Assembly: GCF_014650055.1 (NCBI RefSeq)
Contig: NZ_BMUF01000013.1
Location: 186,001 to 250,000 of the forward strand
Length of the DNA: 64,000 bases
Direction: 5' to 3'
From: Streptomyces malachitofuscus
GTDB taxonomy: Bacteria; Actinomycetota; Actinomycetes; Streptomycetales; Streptomycetaceae
This document shows positions 43,621-52,963 of the stretch, piece after piece. The notes under the pieces were generated by a model. It did not search any database. It had not been told where the DNA came from and saw only the letters and a program-made list of their open reading frames with translations. Every line of letters starts with the position of its first letter. The first letter of the stretch is position 1. Position numbers and translations under genes: made by a program.

Positions 43621-44927
43621 TCCGGCCCCGCCTCCTCGCCCGCGGGCGGATCCGCGGGACCCACCGGCTCCACCAGCACGGTCACGATCTTGTTCCGGCG
43701 TCCGGCCGAGGACTCCGCGGTCAGCCGCAGCGTGCGGGCGTCGGGGAGCTCGACCACGGACGAGGCGCCGGCGATCGGCACCCGGCCGAGCCGCTTGGCG
43801 AGCAGCCCGCCGACCGTCTCCACGTCCTCGTCGTCGAACTCCTCCAGCCCGTACAGCTCGCCGAGGTCGGTGATGTCGAGGCGGGCGGTGACCCGGTAGC
43901 GGTCCTCGCCGAGCTCCTCCACGGGCGGCAGCTCACGGTCGTACTCGTCGGTGATCTCGCCGACGATCTCCTCGAGGATGTCCTCGATGGTGACGATGCC
44001 GGCGGTGCCGCCGTACTCGTCGACGGCGACGGCGACGTGGTTGCGTTCCTTCTGCATCTCCCGCAGCAGGTCGCCGGCGTTCTTGGTGTCGGGCACGAAG
44101 AACGCCGGGCGCATCGCCGTGGACACCAGCTCGCTCTCGGCGTCGCGGCTGATGTGCGTCTTGCGGGCCAGGTCCTTGAGGTAGACGATCCCGACGATGT
44201 CGTCCTCGCTCTCGCCGGTCACCGGTATGCGGGAGAAGCCGGAGCGCAGGGCGAGCGTGAGGGCCTGCCGGATGGTCTTGTACCGCTCGATGACCACCAG
44301 GTCGGTGCGGGGCACCATGACCTCGCGCACCAGCGTGTCGCCGAGCTCGAAGACCGAGTGCACCATGCGGCGCTCCTCGTCCTCGATCAGCGACTCCGCC
44401 TCGGCGAGGTCCACCAGCGCGCGCAGCTCCGCCTCGGAGGCGAAGGGTCCGCGCCGGAAGCCCTTGCCCGGGGTGAGCGCGTTGCCGATGAGGATCAGCA
44501 GCGACGGGATCGGGCCCATGACCCTCGCGAGCGGCACCAGAACGTACGCGGCGGCCGTGGCCGTGTTCAGCGGGTGCTGGCGGCCGATGGTGCGCGGAGA
44601 GACCCCGACGGCGACGTACGACACCAGGACCATGATCGCGATGGCGATGAGCAGGGCCTCGGCGGTCCCGTCGAACTCTCTGAGGCAGCCGTAGGTGATC
44701 AGCGACGCGGCGGCCATCTCGCAGGCGACGCGCACGAGCAGCGCGACGTTGAGGTAGCGGGTCGGGTCCGCGGAGATCTGCGCCAGCCGGGCACTGCCCC
44801 GGCGGCCGGACCGTACGGCCTCCTCGGCGCGGAAGCTGGAGACACGCGCGATGCCCGCCTCCGCGCAGGCGGCCAGCCAGGCGACCACCACCAGGGCGAT
44901 CGCGCCGAGCACGAGGGTCGGACTCAT
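43617..44927 (-). CDS. CorC/HlyC-type CBS-domain membrane protein (DUF21)
   Basis: 436-residue inner-membrane protein. An N-terminal DUF21/CNNM region with four hydrophobic helices (1-about 135), a tandem CBS pair (about 190-320; MVPRTDLVVIERYKTIRQAL and AFFVPDTKNAGDLLREMQKE, ending VDEYGGTAGIVTIEDILEEI) and a C-terminal CorC_HlyC domain. Such proteins are linked to Mg2+ (and Co2+) efflux; older labels call them hemolysins. It overlaps ybeY upstream (ATGA) and mmcQ downstream (GTGA), a tightly coupled operon. Confidence 0.94.
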   Translation of the reverse strand: MSPTLVLGAIALVVVAWLAACAEAGIARVSSFRAEEAVRSGRRGSARLAQISADPTRYLNVALLVRVACEMAAASLITYGCLREFDGTAEALLIAIAIMVLVSYVAVGVSPRTIGRQHPLNTATAAAYVLVPLARVMGPIPSLLILIGNALTPGKGFRRGPFASEAELRALVDLAEAESLIEDEERRMVHSVFELGDTLVREVMVPRTDLVVIERYKTIRQALTLALRSGFSRIPVTGESEDDIVGIVYLKDLARKTHISRDAESELVSTAMRPAFFVPDTKNAGDLLREMQKERNHVAVAVDEYGGTAGIVTIEDILEEIVGEITDEYDRELPPVEELGEDRYRVTARLDITDLGELYGLEEFDDEDVETVGGLLAKRLGRVPIAGASSVVELPDARTLRLTAESSAGRRNKIVTVLVEPVGPADPPAGEEAGPE

Positions 44928-45421
44928 GACACGGTGGGGGCCGGGGACGGGCCGGTGAGGCCCCTCTCCGCACGCCAGCCGTCCACGATGGCGGCCTGCA
45001 GGCCGAACATCTCGGCCTTCTCGTCCGGTTCCTCGTGGTCGTAGCCGAGCAGGTGCAGCACACCGTGGACGGTGAGCAGCTGGAGCTCCTCGTCCATGGT
45101 GTGCCGCGTCTCCGCGTCCTGCCCCTGCTTGGCGGCGACCTCGGGGCAGAGCACGATGTCGCCGAGCAGCCCCTGCGGGGGGTCGTCGTCGTCCTTGGAC
45201 GGGGGCCGCAGCTCGTCCATCGGGAACGACATCACGTCCGTCGGGCCGGGCAGGTCCATCCACTGGATGTGCAGCTGCTCCATGGCACCGGCGTCCACCA
45301 CGATCACCGAGAGCTCGGAGAGCGGGTGGATGCGCATCCGCGCGAGCGCGTAGCGGGCGATGTCGAGGATCGCCTGCTCGTCGACCTCGGTTCCGGACTC
45401 GTTGTTGACGTCGATCGACAT
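44924..45421 (-). CDS. ybeY: endoribonuclease YbeY (16S rRNA maturation)
   Basis: 165-residue metal-dependent RNase needed for 16S rRNA 3'-end maturation and ribosome quality control. The active-site motif LTVHGVLHLLGYDH (H-x3-H-x5-H) and the DVMSFPMDE substrate region are intact. An acidic insert KDDDDPPQ is present, as in actinobacterial members. It starts 12 bp after phoH and overlaps the CorC-like gene by 4 bp. Together with Era (downstream) it joins rRNA processing and 30S assembly. Confidence 0.96.
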   Translation of the reverse strand: MSIDVNNESGTEVDEQAILDIARYALARMRIHPLSELSVIVVDAGAMEQLHIQWMDLPGPTDVMSFPMDELRPPSKDDDDPPQGLLGDIVLCPEVAAKQGQDAETRHTMDEELQLLTVHGVLHLLGYDHEEPDEKAEMFGLQAAIVDGWRAERGLTGPSPAPTVS

Positions 45422-45433
45422 CTGGTGCTCGGT

Positions 45434-46504
45434 CTACTTCCCCTTGTGCCCGGACTTGCCGCGGCCGCCCTTGTGGGTGCCGTTCTGGGTGCCGTGCTGG
45501 CTGTCGTACTGCTCGTACGCGTCGACGATACGGCCCACCAGCTTGTGCCGGACGACATCGTGGGACGACAGCCGGGAGAAGTGGACGTCGTCCAGGCCCT
45601 CCAGGATGTCCTGCACCTGCCGCAGTCCGGACTTGGTGCCGTCGGGCAGGTCGACCTGGGTGACGTCGCCCGTGATCACTATCTTCGAGTCGAAGCCGAG
45701 GCGGGTGAGGAACATCTTCATCTGCTCGGGGCTGGTGTTCTGGGCCTCGTCGAGAATGATGAAGGCGTCGTTGAGCGTGCGGCCGCGCATGTACGCCAGC
45801 GGCGCGACCTCGATCGTTCCCGCCGCCATCAGGCGGGGGATGGAGTCGGGGTCGAGCATGTCGTGCAGCGCGTCGTACAGCGGGCGCAGATACGGGTCGA
45901 TCTTCTCGTAGAGCGTGCCCGGCAGGAAGCCGAGCCGCTCCCCCGCCTCGACCGCGGGCCGGGTCAGGATGATGCGGTTGACCTGCTTGGACTGCAGGGC
46001 CTGCACCGCCTTGGCCATGGCGAGATACGTCTTGCCGGTGCCCGCCGGGCCGATGCCGAAGACGATGGTGTGCTTGTCGATCGCGTCCACGTAGCGCTTC
46101 TGGTTGAGCGTCTTGGGGCGGATCGTACGGCCACGGGAGGACAGGATGTTCTGCGTGAGCACCTGGGCCGGGGTCTCCTGGCCGTCGCTCTCCCCGTCCT
46201 CGCTCGCCTTGAGCATGGCGATCGAGCGTTCCACTGCGTCCTCCGTCATCGGCTGCCCGGTGCGGAGCACCAGCATCATCTCGTCGAACACGCGCGAAAT
46301 GAGGGCGACTTCCGTGGCGTCGCCGACCGCGCTGATCTCATTGCCCCGGACGTGGATGTCGGCCCCCGGGAAGGCCTTCTCGATCACGCGCAGGAGGGAG
46401 TCTCCGGACCCCAGCACGGTCACCATGGGGTGCTGGGCGGGGACGGTGAACTGCACTCTCGCCTGTCCCTGCGCGGGGGTGTGAGCTGTGGGTGTCTGAG
46501 TCAT
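45434..46504 (-). CDS. phoH: PhoH-like P-loop ATPase
   Basis: 356-residue cytoplasmic ATPase. An N-terminal KH-like segment (VTVLGSGDSLLRVIEKAFPG) precedes the PhoH domain with Walker A GPAGTGKTYLAMAKAV, RPAVEAGERLGFLPG, and Walker B FIILDEAQNTSPEQMKMFLT. Members (YbeZ) associate with YbeY in RNA metabolism. It leads the operon phoH-ybeY-corC-mmcQ. The start at 46504 has only a distant GGAGG-like site; the C-terminus is Gly/Lys-rich. Confidence 0.95.
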   Translation of the reverse strand: MTQTPTAHTPAQGQARVQFTVPAQHPMVTVLGSGDSLLRVIEKAFPGADIHVRGNEISAVGDATEVALISRVFDEMMLVLRTGQPMTEDAVERSIAMLKASEDGESDGQETPAQVLTQNILSSRGRTIRPKTLNQKRYVDAIDKHTIVFGIGPAGTGKTYLAMAKAVQALQSKQVNRIILTRPAVEAGERLGFLPGTLYEKIDPYLRPLYDALHDMLDPDSIPRLMAAGTIEVAPLAYMRGRTLNDAFIILDEAQNTSPEQMKMFLTRLGFDSKIVITGDVTQVDLPDGTKSGLRQVQDILEGLDDVHFSRLSSHDVVRHKLVGRIVDAYEQYDSQHGTQNGTHKGGRGKSGHKGK

Positions 46505-46644
46505 GGGCCGGCTCTGAAGGCCTGCGGATCCTCCTCTTCAGGGCCGCGCAGCTGAGGGCGGCCTCGCCTCTCCCAGGGTACGACGGAGGGGTGACAACTC
46601 CGTAGGCCTTTTCGCGCGGACGCCCTCGCGGCACACCCCCGTCG

Positions 46645-47766
46645 TCAGGCCGACCGGCGGAAGCCGATGGTCGGCACCGCCCGCCGCAGCGGCCACGGCC
46701 GCCCCAGCTCCCCCGACACCAGCCCCGCCAGGAACTCGTAGCGGCGCAGCGCCGACGGGTCCTGCCCCTCGACCGACCGCACCCGGCGCCACCAGGCTCC
46801 GATCTCGGTCCACCCCGGCGCCGACAGCGACCCCCCGAACTCCTGCACGGACAGCGCCGCGGTGAGCCCCGCGAAGGCGAGCCGGTCGGCCAGCGGCCAC
46901 CCCGCCAGCGTCCCCGTCACGAACCCGGCGACGAACACGTCCCCCGCCCCCGTCGGATCCAGCGCCTCGACCTCGATCGCCGGCACCGAGGCCGTCTCCC
47001 CCGTGCGCCGGTCCACCGCGTACGCGCCCTCCGCCCCGAGGGTGACCACCGCGACCGGCACATGGTCGGTGAGGGCGCGGGCCGCCGCGCGGGGGCAGTC
47101 CGTGCGCGTGTAGCGCATCGCCTCCTCCGCGTTCGGCAGGAACGCCTCGCAGTACCGCAGGTCCGGCAGCCGGGCGAGATCCCACGCCCCGCTGTCGTCC
47201 CAGCCGACGTCGCCGAAGATCCGCGCCCCCTTGCGGGCGGCCTGCGCGATCCAGGAGGCGCTGCGGCCGGGGGTGAGGGACGCGACGGCGGCCCGCGCGC
47301 GGGGCGGGCAGTCGGGCGCGGGCTCCTCCGGGGGCGGTTCGTGGCCGTGGGAGATCATGGTGCGCTCGCCCTCGTAGGCCATGGAGACGGTGACGGGTGA
47401 GTGCCAGCCGGGCACCGTGCGCGACAGGGAGAGGTCGATGCCCTCGCCCTGCTGCAGCGCGTCCCAGCAGTACTCGCCGTAGTGGTCGTCGCCGAAGGCC
47501 GCCGCGAGGGAGGTGCGCAGGCCGAGCCGGGCCAGGGCGGTGGCCATGTTGGCGACACCGCCCGGGCTCGACCCCATCCCGCGCGCCCAGGACTCGGTCC
47601 CGCGCACCGGGGCGGAGTCGAGCCCGGTGAAGACGATGTCGAGGAAGACGGTGCCCGTGAGATAGACGTCCCAGGGCGGGTCCTGCGGTGTGCGCAGGGC
47701 GGCGAGGGGATCGAGCTGGGACGTGCAGTCCGGTCCCTCGATGCGTGCCTTTCCGTTGGACGCCAT
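46645..47766 (-). CDS. PfkB-family carbohydrate kinase
   Basis: 373-residue sugar (ribokinase-type) kinase. Visible: DVYLTGTVFLDIVFTGL, the signature GMGSSPGGVANMATALARLG, a lid region, and the C-terminal ATP-binding motif DPTGAGDVFVAGFVTG with catalytic Asp. The C-terminal ~70 residues (EFGGSLSAPGWTEI ... LGRPWPLRRA) are an extension beyond the usual core. ATG at 47766 is preceded by AGGGAG at good spacing; ATG at 47784 and 47811 are alternatives. It lies upstream of phoH on the same strand, with 140 bp between. Substrate unknown; no sugar transporter is adjacent. Confidence 0.9.
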   Translation of the reverse strand: MASNGKARIEGPDCTSQLDPLAALRTPQDPPWDVYLTGTVFLDIVFTGLDSAPVRGTESWARGMGSSPGGVANMATALARLGLRTSLAAAFGDDHYGEYCWDALQQGEGIDLSLSRTVPGWHSPVTVSMAYEGERTMISHGHEPPPEEPAPDCPPRARAAVASLTPGRSASWIAQAARKGARIFGDVGWDDSGAWDLARLPDLRYCEAFLPNAEEAMRYTRTDCPRAAARALTDHVPVAVVTLGAEGAYAVDRRTGETASVPAIEVEALDPTGAGDVFVAGFVTGTLAGWPLADRLAFAGLTAALSVQEFGGSLSAPGWTEIGAWWRRVRSVEGQDPSALRRYEFLAGLVSGELGRPWPLRRAVPTIGFRRSA

Positions 47767-47859
47767 CACGGTGCTCCCTGGCATGGTGCGGATCAGGCCA
47801 GTGTGCACCACCCCACCGACATCGTGACGGCCGTCACCCCCTCACCACCCGCCGGGAGA

Positions 47860-49173
47860 TCACCAGCGCGGCACCGACGGCTTGGTCCACTCCGGGTCGG
47901 CGATCCGCATGGCCGCCGCGTCGTCGCGGTCCCGCAGCGAGCCGTCGTCGTCCAGCCACCGCCGGTGGAGGAGGGCCAGCCGGTCGCGGTCGAGTTCGAC
48001 GCCGAGGCCGGGGGCGTCGGAGACCCGCACGGTGCCGTTCTCGAAGGTGAGGCGCTCGGTGAGGACGTCCTCCGACTGCCAGGGATAGTGGGAGTCGCAG
48101 GCGTGGTGCAGATTGGGCACGGTCGCCGCCACGTGGGTCATCGCGGCGAGGCTGATGCCCAGGTGCGTGTTGGAGTGCATGGAGACGCCGACGCCGAAGG
48201 TGCGGCAGATCGCCGCGAGCTGCTGCGTGTTGCGCAGGCCGCCCCAGTAATGGTGGTCGGAGAGGACGACCTGGACGGCGTCCTTGACGAAGGCCTCCTT
48301 GATCTCGGCGAACGTCGTCACGCACATGTTGGTGGCGAGCGGCACCCCGGTCCGGGCGGCGACCTCGGCCATGCCGGGGGTGCCGAGGGTGGGGTCCTCC
48401 AGGTATTCGAGGACGTCCCCGAGTTCCGCGGCGACCTTCAGCGAGGTCTCCACGGACCAGGCGCCGTTGGGGTCCAGGCGCAGGGGGTGCCCGGGAAACG
48501 CGGCGGCGAGGGCGCGTACGGCCGCGATCTCCTCGTCCGGCGGGAAGACGCCGCCCTTGAGCTTGAAGGACGTGAACCCGTACCGCTCCTTGAACCTGCG
48601 GGCCTGCTCTACGACGCCGGCCGGGTCGACGGCGGCCCCCCAGTCGTCCTTCTCGGCCGGCACGCCCTCCGGGTGGTCCGCCCACTTGTAGAAGAGGTAC
48701 GCGCTGAACTCGACGGCGTCGCGCACCTTGCCGCCGAGCAGTGCGTGCACGGGCAGGCCGAGGCTCTTGCCGACGGCGTCGAGGCAGGCGACCTCGAACG
48801 CGGAGAGCACGGACAGGCGGAGCTTGTCGGCGGTCTGCACGCCGCGCAGCCCGCCCACGTCGACCTGGCCGGAGACCCGGGCGGCGTCGACGGCCACCTC
48901 GTCGGCCTCGGCGTACAGCCGGTTCAGGTCGTCGGCGCGGCGTCCGGTCAGCCGGTCGGCGAGGGGGCGGGCCAGTTCGAGGTACTTGGAGTCGCCGTAG
49001 GTCTCGCCCAGTCCCGTGGTCCCGTCGGCGGTCACCACCTCGACGATCAGGCGCGGGGTGTACGGCTGGTGGACGCCCTGGGTGTTGAGCAGGGGCGGGT
49101 CGGCGACCAGGATCGGGGTGAGGCGGACCTCGGTGACGGTCAGATCGCGGGAGCGGGCGGTCGGCGTGGTCAC
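47860..49173 (-). CDS. gudD: glucarate dehydratase (enolase superfamily)
   Basis: 437-residue enzyme that dehydrates D-glucarate to 5-keto-4-deoxyglucarate. Enolase-superfamily landmarks of the glucarate dehydratase type: N-terminal capping domain (LLNTQGVHQPYTPRLIVEVV), KxK base SFKLKGGVF, metal-binding LRLDPNGAWS and EDP, ATNMCVTTF, SDHHYWGGL and catalytic His in MHSNTHLGIS. GTG at 49173 overlaps the stop of the next pathway gene (GTGA), so substrate and product enzymes are made together. Confidence 0.93.
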   Translation of the reverse strand: MTTPTARSRDLTVTEVRLTPILVADPPLLNTQGVHQPYTPRLIVEVVTADGTTGLGETYGDSKYLELARPLADRLTGRRADDLNRLYAEADEVAVDAARVSGQVDVGGLRGVQTADKLRLSVLSAFEVACLDAVGKSLGLPVHALLGGKVRDAVEFSAYLFYKWADHPEGVPAEKDDWGAAVDPAGVVEQARRFKERYGFTSFKLKGGVFPPDEEIAAVRALAAAFPGHPLRLDPNGAWSVETSLKVAAELGDVLEYLEDPTLGTPGMAEVAARTGVPLATNMCVTTFAEIKEAFVKDAVQVVLSDHHYWGGLRNTQQLAAICRTFGVGVSMHSNTHLGISLAAMTHVAATVPNLHHACDSHYPWQSEDVLTERLTFENGTVRVSDAPGLGVELDRDRLALLHRRWLDDDGSLRDRDDAAAMRIADPEWTKPSVPRW

Positions 49174-50126
49174 AGGGCGGCTCCTACGAGGTCGAGTCCG
49201 GTGGTGAGCAGGGTCCTGAGGTCGGCGAGGTCGCGGTCCGCGGGATCGGTGAGCGGGGCGCGCACGGGGCCGACGCGGCACCCCCGCAGCCGGGCCGCGG
49301 CCTTCACCAGGGAGACCGCGTAGCCGGGGGCGCGGTCGCGCAGTTCGACGAAGGGGACGTAGAAGCCGCGCAGCAGCTTGTCGAGGGTGCCCTCGTCGCC
49401 GTCGCGCAGGGCGGTGAAGAAGGCGTTCGCGATCTCGGGGGCGAAGGCGTGCACGGCGGAGGAGTAGGCGGGGACGCCGACGGTGGCGTAGGCGCGGGCC
49501 TGGATCTCGGCGGTGGCGGCGCCGTTGAAGAACAGGAAGTCCTCGGGGGCGGCGAGGGTGAGGCGCTGCAGACGGTCGAGGTCGCTGTGGCCGTCCTTGA
49601 GGCCGATGACGTTCGGCAGGGCGGCGATCCGCTTGAGCGAGTCGGCGGTGTAGGCGACCTGGCCGCGCTGGTAGGTGACGAGCGGCAGACGGGTACGGGC
49701 GGAGATCGCGGCCAGCTGGGCGACGAGGCCCTCCTGCGGGGCGGCGACCAGGTAGTGCGGCAGGACGAGGAGGGCGTCGGCGCCGGCCTCCTCCGCGATG
49801 CGCGCGAACCGGGTGGCCTGCGCCCAGCCGTAGCCGACTCCGGCGACGACCGGCATCCGGCCCGCGCTCTCCTCGACGGTGATGGTGACCACCCGCTGGT
49901 ACTCGTCCTCGTCCAGGGAGAAGAACTCTCCGGTGCCGCAGGCGGGGAAGACGGCGCCGGGGGCGGTGGCGATCCGTTCCGCGACATAGGCGCGGAAGCC
50001 GTCGGGGTCGAGGGAGCCGTCGTCGTGGAAGGCGGTGAGCGGGAAAGACAGCACCCCGTTCGCCATGCCGTCCTCCAGGCGTCTCGCCACGGCGGCCGTA
50101 TCGCTCGTGTCCGTATCGGGGCTCAC
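49170..50126 (-). CDS. kdgD: 5-dehydro-4-deoxyglucarate dehydratase
   Basis: 318-residue DHDPS/NAL-family aldolase-fold enzyme that decarboxylates and dehydrates 5-keto-4-deoxyglucarate to 2-oxoglutarate semialdehyde. MANGVLSFPLTAFHDDGSLD, PACGTGEFFSLDEDEY, Tyr in VTYQRGQVAY and the Schiff-base Lys in NVIGLKDGHSD are all visible. GTG at 50126 keeps the N-terminal helix seen in homologues; ATG at 50066 has a better ribosome-binding site (GGAGG) but would remove it. Forms an operon with gudD, divergent from an IclR regulator. Confidence 0.93.
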   Translation of the reverse strand: MSPDTDTSDTAAVARRLEDGMANGVLSFPLTAFHDDGSLDPDGFRAYVAERIATAPGAVFPACGTGEFFSLDEDEYQRVVTITVEESAGRMPVVAGVGYGWAQATRFARIAEEAGADALLVLPHYLVAAPQEGLVAQLAAISARTRLPLVTYQRGQVAYTADSLKRIAALPNVIGLKDGHSDLDRLQRLTLAAPEDFLFFNGAATAEIQARAYATVGVPAYSSAVHAFAPEIANAFFTALRDGDEGTLDKLLRGFYVPFVELRDRAPGYAVSLVKAAARLRGCRVGPVRAPLTDPADRDLADLRTLLTTGLDLVGAAL

Positions 50127-50142
50127 CCTCGCTCATCTCCCT

Positions 50143-50165
50143 ATGTAGATGGCATCCATGTATAG
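50143..50165. promoter_or_regulatory. AT-rich candidate operator between kdgD and iclR-type gene
   Basis: An AT-rich patch containing ATGTAGATGGCATCCATGTA (ATGG-CAT-CCAT inverted, ATGTA direct repeat) within the 117-bp divergent region. Position and composition suggest the IclR-type binding site. The palindrome is short, so this is tentative. Confidence 0.3.
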
Positions 50166-50243
50166 AAATTCAGGTTAGATACGCGAACGAGAGCCCGTCA
50201 ATGGTCCTGCTCCCACCTCCTCCCGCCGGACTACCATCGGCGC

Positions 50244-51038
50244 ATGCCGGAGACAGGGGCCGCCTCAGGGGGCGTGCGCGAGGTGAAGTCCGCCGCGCGC
50301 ACGGTGGAGCTGCTGGAACTGCTCGCCGCGCGCGGTGACCGCCCGGCCCGCCTCCAGGAGCTGGCGGACGCCCTGGAGGTGCCGCGCAGCTCGATGTACG
50401 CGCTGCTGCAGACCCTGGTGTCGCGCGGCTGGGTGCGCACCGACGTCACCGGCTCGCTGTACGGCATCGGCATCCACGCGCTGCTCACCGGCACCGCCTA
50501 CCTCGACTCGGACCCGCGCGTGCGGGCCGTACGCCCGTATCTCGACGAGGCGTCCGAGGCACTCGGCGAGACGATCCACCTGGGGCGGCTCGACGGGTAC
50601 GACGTGGCGTATCTGGCGACGCGCGAATCGCACGAGTACCTGCGGACCATCAGCCGGGTCGGACGGCGGCTGCCGGCGCACATGGGCGCGCTCGGCAAGG
50701 CGCTGCTGGCGGAACGGCCGGACGAAGAGCTGCCCGAGGGTCCCTACGAGGCGGCGACGCCCCGCACCCACACGTCCCGCGCGTCGCTGGCGGCCGATCT
50801 GGCGGGGGTGCGGGAGCGCGGCTACTCGGTGGACCGCGAGGAGGGACTGCCCGGATTCGTCGGCTTCGGCTTCGCCCTGCGGTACGACGTCCCGGCGCAG
50901 GACGCCATCAGCTGCTCGGTGCCGGTGGGCCGGCTGACGCCGGAGCGGGAGGAGCGGATCGTCGCCGTGATGCGTGAGATCCGGACGAAGGTGGAGAGCA
51001 CGGTTCCCGCAGGTGGCGGGGCGGTTCACTGGCGGTAG
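50244..51038 (+). CDS. IclR-family transcriptional regulator
   Basis: 264-residue regulator. N-terminal winged helix (about 12-75): SAARTVELLELLAARGDRPA then LQELADALEVPRSSMYALLQ. The C-terminal effector-binding domain (about 90-255) has LGETIHLGRLDGYDVAYLAT, RLPAHMGALGKALLA and EEGLPGFVGFGFALR. Divergent from gudD-kdgD, it most likely controls glucarate catabolism in response to glucarate or its keto product (inference). Confidence 0.93.
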   Translation: MPETGAASGGVREVKSAARTVELLELLAARGDRPARLQELADALEVPRSSMYALLQTLVSRGWVRTDVTGSLYGIGIHALLTGTAYLDSDPRVRAVRPYLDEASEALGETIHLGRLDGYDVAYLATRESHEYLRTISRVGRRLPAHMGALGKALLAERPDEELPEGPYEAATPRTHTSRASLAADLAGVRERGYSVDREEGLPGFVGFGFALRYDVPAQDAISCSVPVGRLTPEREERIVAVMREIRTKVESTVPAGGGAVHWR

Positions 51039-51224
51039 CGGACGCTGCTACCCGGGCCCTGGAACCCTCAAACCAAAGAGTGATCCAGATCACACCTGGC
51101 GCCCTCCCGTTGCCCTCCCCCGGCTTGATACAAATTGCCCGCGCGCTCCCGTCGCTCGACGGTCGTCGCTCCCCTTTTTCTCCCGCATTTCGCACCGTCC
51201 CTTTCGCATGCCCTGGGAACGCCC

Positions 51225-52589
51225 GTGTTCGCCCCTCGCACCACCCCCTGGCCCCTCGTCGCCCTTTTCACGGCCGGGTACCTCGCCCCGTATCTGCTGC
51301 CGACCACCGTCGGCCGCCTCGAACGCGGGCTCGACCTCTCCGCCACCCAGGCCGGGGCCGTCGGCAGCGCGCTGCTGCTGAGCTCCGCCACGGCCGGGTT
51401 CCTGCTCGCGTCCCGCGTGGAGCGGGTCGGGGCACGGACCATGGCCCGGCTCGGTCTCGTCCTGGCCGTCATCGGCTACGGCGGGGCCGCCCTGACCAGC
51501 GCCGTACCGGCCGTCGTCGCCGGTGCGGTGATCGGCGGCTTCGGCTCCGGCACGGCCACGACGGTCGCCGCGACCCTGATCGCCGCGATGGGGGTCCCCC
51601 CGCGCGAGGGTGTTCGAGCGTGGGGGAGCGACCCGCACCGGGCGTCCACGCTGGGGCTGCTCAGCGTCTCCGCGCTCGCGGGCCTGGTGTACCTGACGGT
51701 GCCGCATCTGCCGGGGCACGGCCTCACGCTGGCCGCCATCGCCCTCACCGCCGTGGCCGTCTGGCCGCTGACCTCCCGGCTGCCGGCCGGCACGCCCGCT
51801 CCCCGCGTCACCGGACCCGAACCGGTCCCCACCCGCCTGCCGCACCGGCGTTCGGGGCTGGTCCTGGCGGGCGCGATGGTGCTGTGGTCGCTGGCGCAGA
51901 ACGCCCTGTGGGGCGTGAGCGGACGCATCGGGGTGAGCCAGGCCCATCTGTCCGAGCCGACCGTGGGCGTCGTCTTCGCGGTGGCGCTGGGCGCCGGGCT
52001 GCTGGGCGTCGTCGGCGCGGGCGCGCTGGGGTCACGGCTGGGGCGCGCGCTGCCCATCGGCGGCGGCACGGTCCTCATCGCGGGCTGCATCGTGCTCAGC
52101 GCCTCGGCGACCGGGCTGGCCGGCTTCGCCGCGGGTGAGATCGCCTGGAACACGGTCTACCCGGTCGTCCTGTCGTACCTGATCGGGCTGGCCGCCTCGC
52201 TGGATCCGCGCGGGCGGTGGGCCGTGCTGGTCGGCTCGGCCTCCTCGCTCGGCACGGCGGCGGGGCCGCTCACCGGCAGCGTGCTGTCCGCGCAGGCCGG
52301 GTTTCCGGTGATGGGCGCGGTGCTCGGGGCGGGTCTGCTGCTGGTCGCGTTGCCGATGACCGCGGTCGCGCTGCACACCGGCGGGCGTCCGCTGCTGCCG
52401 GGCGCGGTCCGCCGTCGCGGCGGCCACCCGGCGGCACTGGTCGCCGCGGCCACGGGCACGCCGACGGGTGCCGTCCCCGAGGTCGGCGCCCCGGAACAGC
52501 CGGTGGTGGAGATCCCCCTCGACGGCACCCCCACCCCGTCCCGCCACACCTACGACACAGCAGCAGCGACCCAGGCCCCGGGCACATAA
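51225..52589 (+). CDS. MFS transporter with in-frame repeat insertion
   Basis: 454-residue major facilitator protein with about 12 TM helices. PWPLVALFTAGYLAPYLLPT opens TM1; the loop after TM2 has ASRVERVGARTMARLG; the second half starts near SGLVLAGAMVLWSLAQNAL. Residues VPPREGVRAW come from a palindromic repeat (51589-51628) inserted in frame between MG and GSDPHRAS. The C-terminal ~60 residues are a Thr/Pro-rich hydrophilic tail. GTG at 51225 is the likeliest start; an in-frame earlier start at 51135 adds 30 residues. Next to the IclR/glucarate genes it might carry an acid sugar (inference). Confidence 0.85.
   Translation: MFAPRTTPWPLVALFTAGYLAPYLLPTTVGRLERGLDLSATQAGAVGSALLLSSATAGFLLASRVERVGARTMARLGLVLAVIGYGGAALTSAVPAVVAGAVIGGFGSGTATTVAATLIAAMGVPPREGVRAWGSDPHRASTLGLLSVSALAGLVYLTVPHLPGHGLTLAAIALTAVAVWPLTSRLPAGTPAPRVTGPEPVPTRLPHRRSGLVLAGAMVLWSLAQNALWGVSGRIGVSQAHLSEPTVGVVFAVALGAGLLGVVGAGALGSRLGRALPIGGGTVLIAGCIVLSASATGLAGFAAGEIAWNTVYPVVLSYLIGLAASLDPRGRWAVLVGSASSLGTAAGPLTGSVLSAQAGFPVMGAVLGAGLLLVALPMTAVALHTGGRPLLPGAVRRRGGHPAALVAAATGTPTGAVPEVGAPEQPVVEIPLDGTPTPSRHTYDTAAATQAPGT
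51589..51628 (+). repeat. palindromic repeat unit inside MFS gene, frame preserved
   Basis: 40-bp unit beginning TGGGGGTCCCCCCGCGCGAG and ending CGAGCGTGGGGGAG. It has the same ends as the other three units, with a Ser-Glu-Arg type loop sequence different in the middle. Removing about 33 nt restores a plausible ...AAMGSDPHRAS... protein. Confidence 0.75.
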
Positions 52590-52860
52590 CCACTCCACAA
52601 AGACCAGCACCCCCCACCACGGACGCGCGCACTCCCGCCACCCTCCGCTTCCCGCACACCGCGGACGCGCGCTTCCGCCCCCGCCGCTTCCCGCCCACCG
52701 TGGACGCGCACACTCCCGTCACCCGCCGCCTCCGCGGGCAGTCGTGCCACCCCGCCCCCTCGAACACGCGCTTCCGCCACCCACCGCGGGCGCGCGTGCT
52801 TCGGTCACCCGCCGCCTCCGCGGGCAGTCGTGCCGCAGGGCGGCACGGGTGGGCGCGACG
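52590..52860. repeat. patch of short degenerate repeats (GCGGGCAGTCGTGCC family)
   Basis: Non-coding. Several imperfect copies of CCGCGGACGCGCGC-type and CTTCCGCC-type words recur. An identical 31-bp block, starting GTCACCCGCCGCCTCCGCGG and ending GCAGTCGTGCC, is present at 52718-52748 and 52804-52834. Its core also occurs inverted at 53060-53074 and again at 54384-54398. After the second block GTGCCGC-AGG-GCGGCAC forms a small hairpin. I recognise the core as a very common Streptomyces intergenic repeat. Confidence 0.8.
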
Positions 52861-52963
52861 GCACCCCGTTGGCGCCGGGCTGCGCCACCTCCCCCCGGGC
52901 AGCACCAGCACCGGTGCGGTACTCAGCCGGGGGTGGGTTGCTCTGCCGGCGCTTGCCGGGTGC

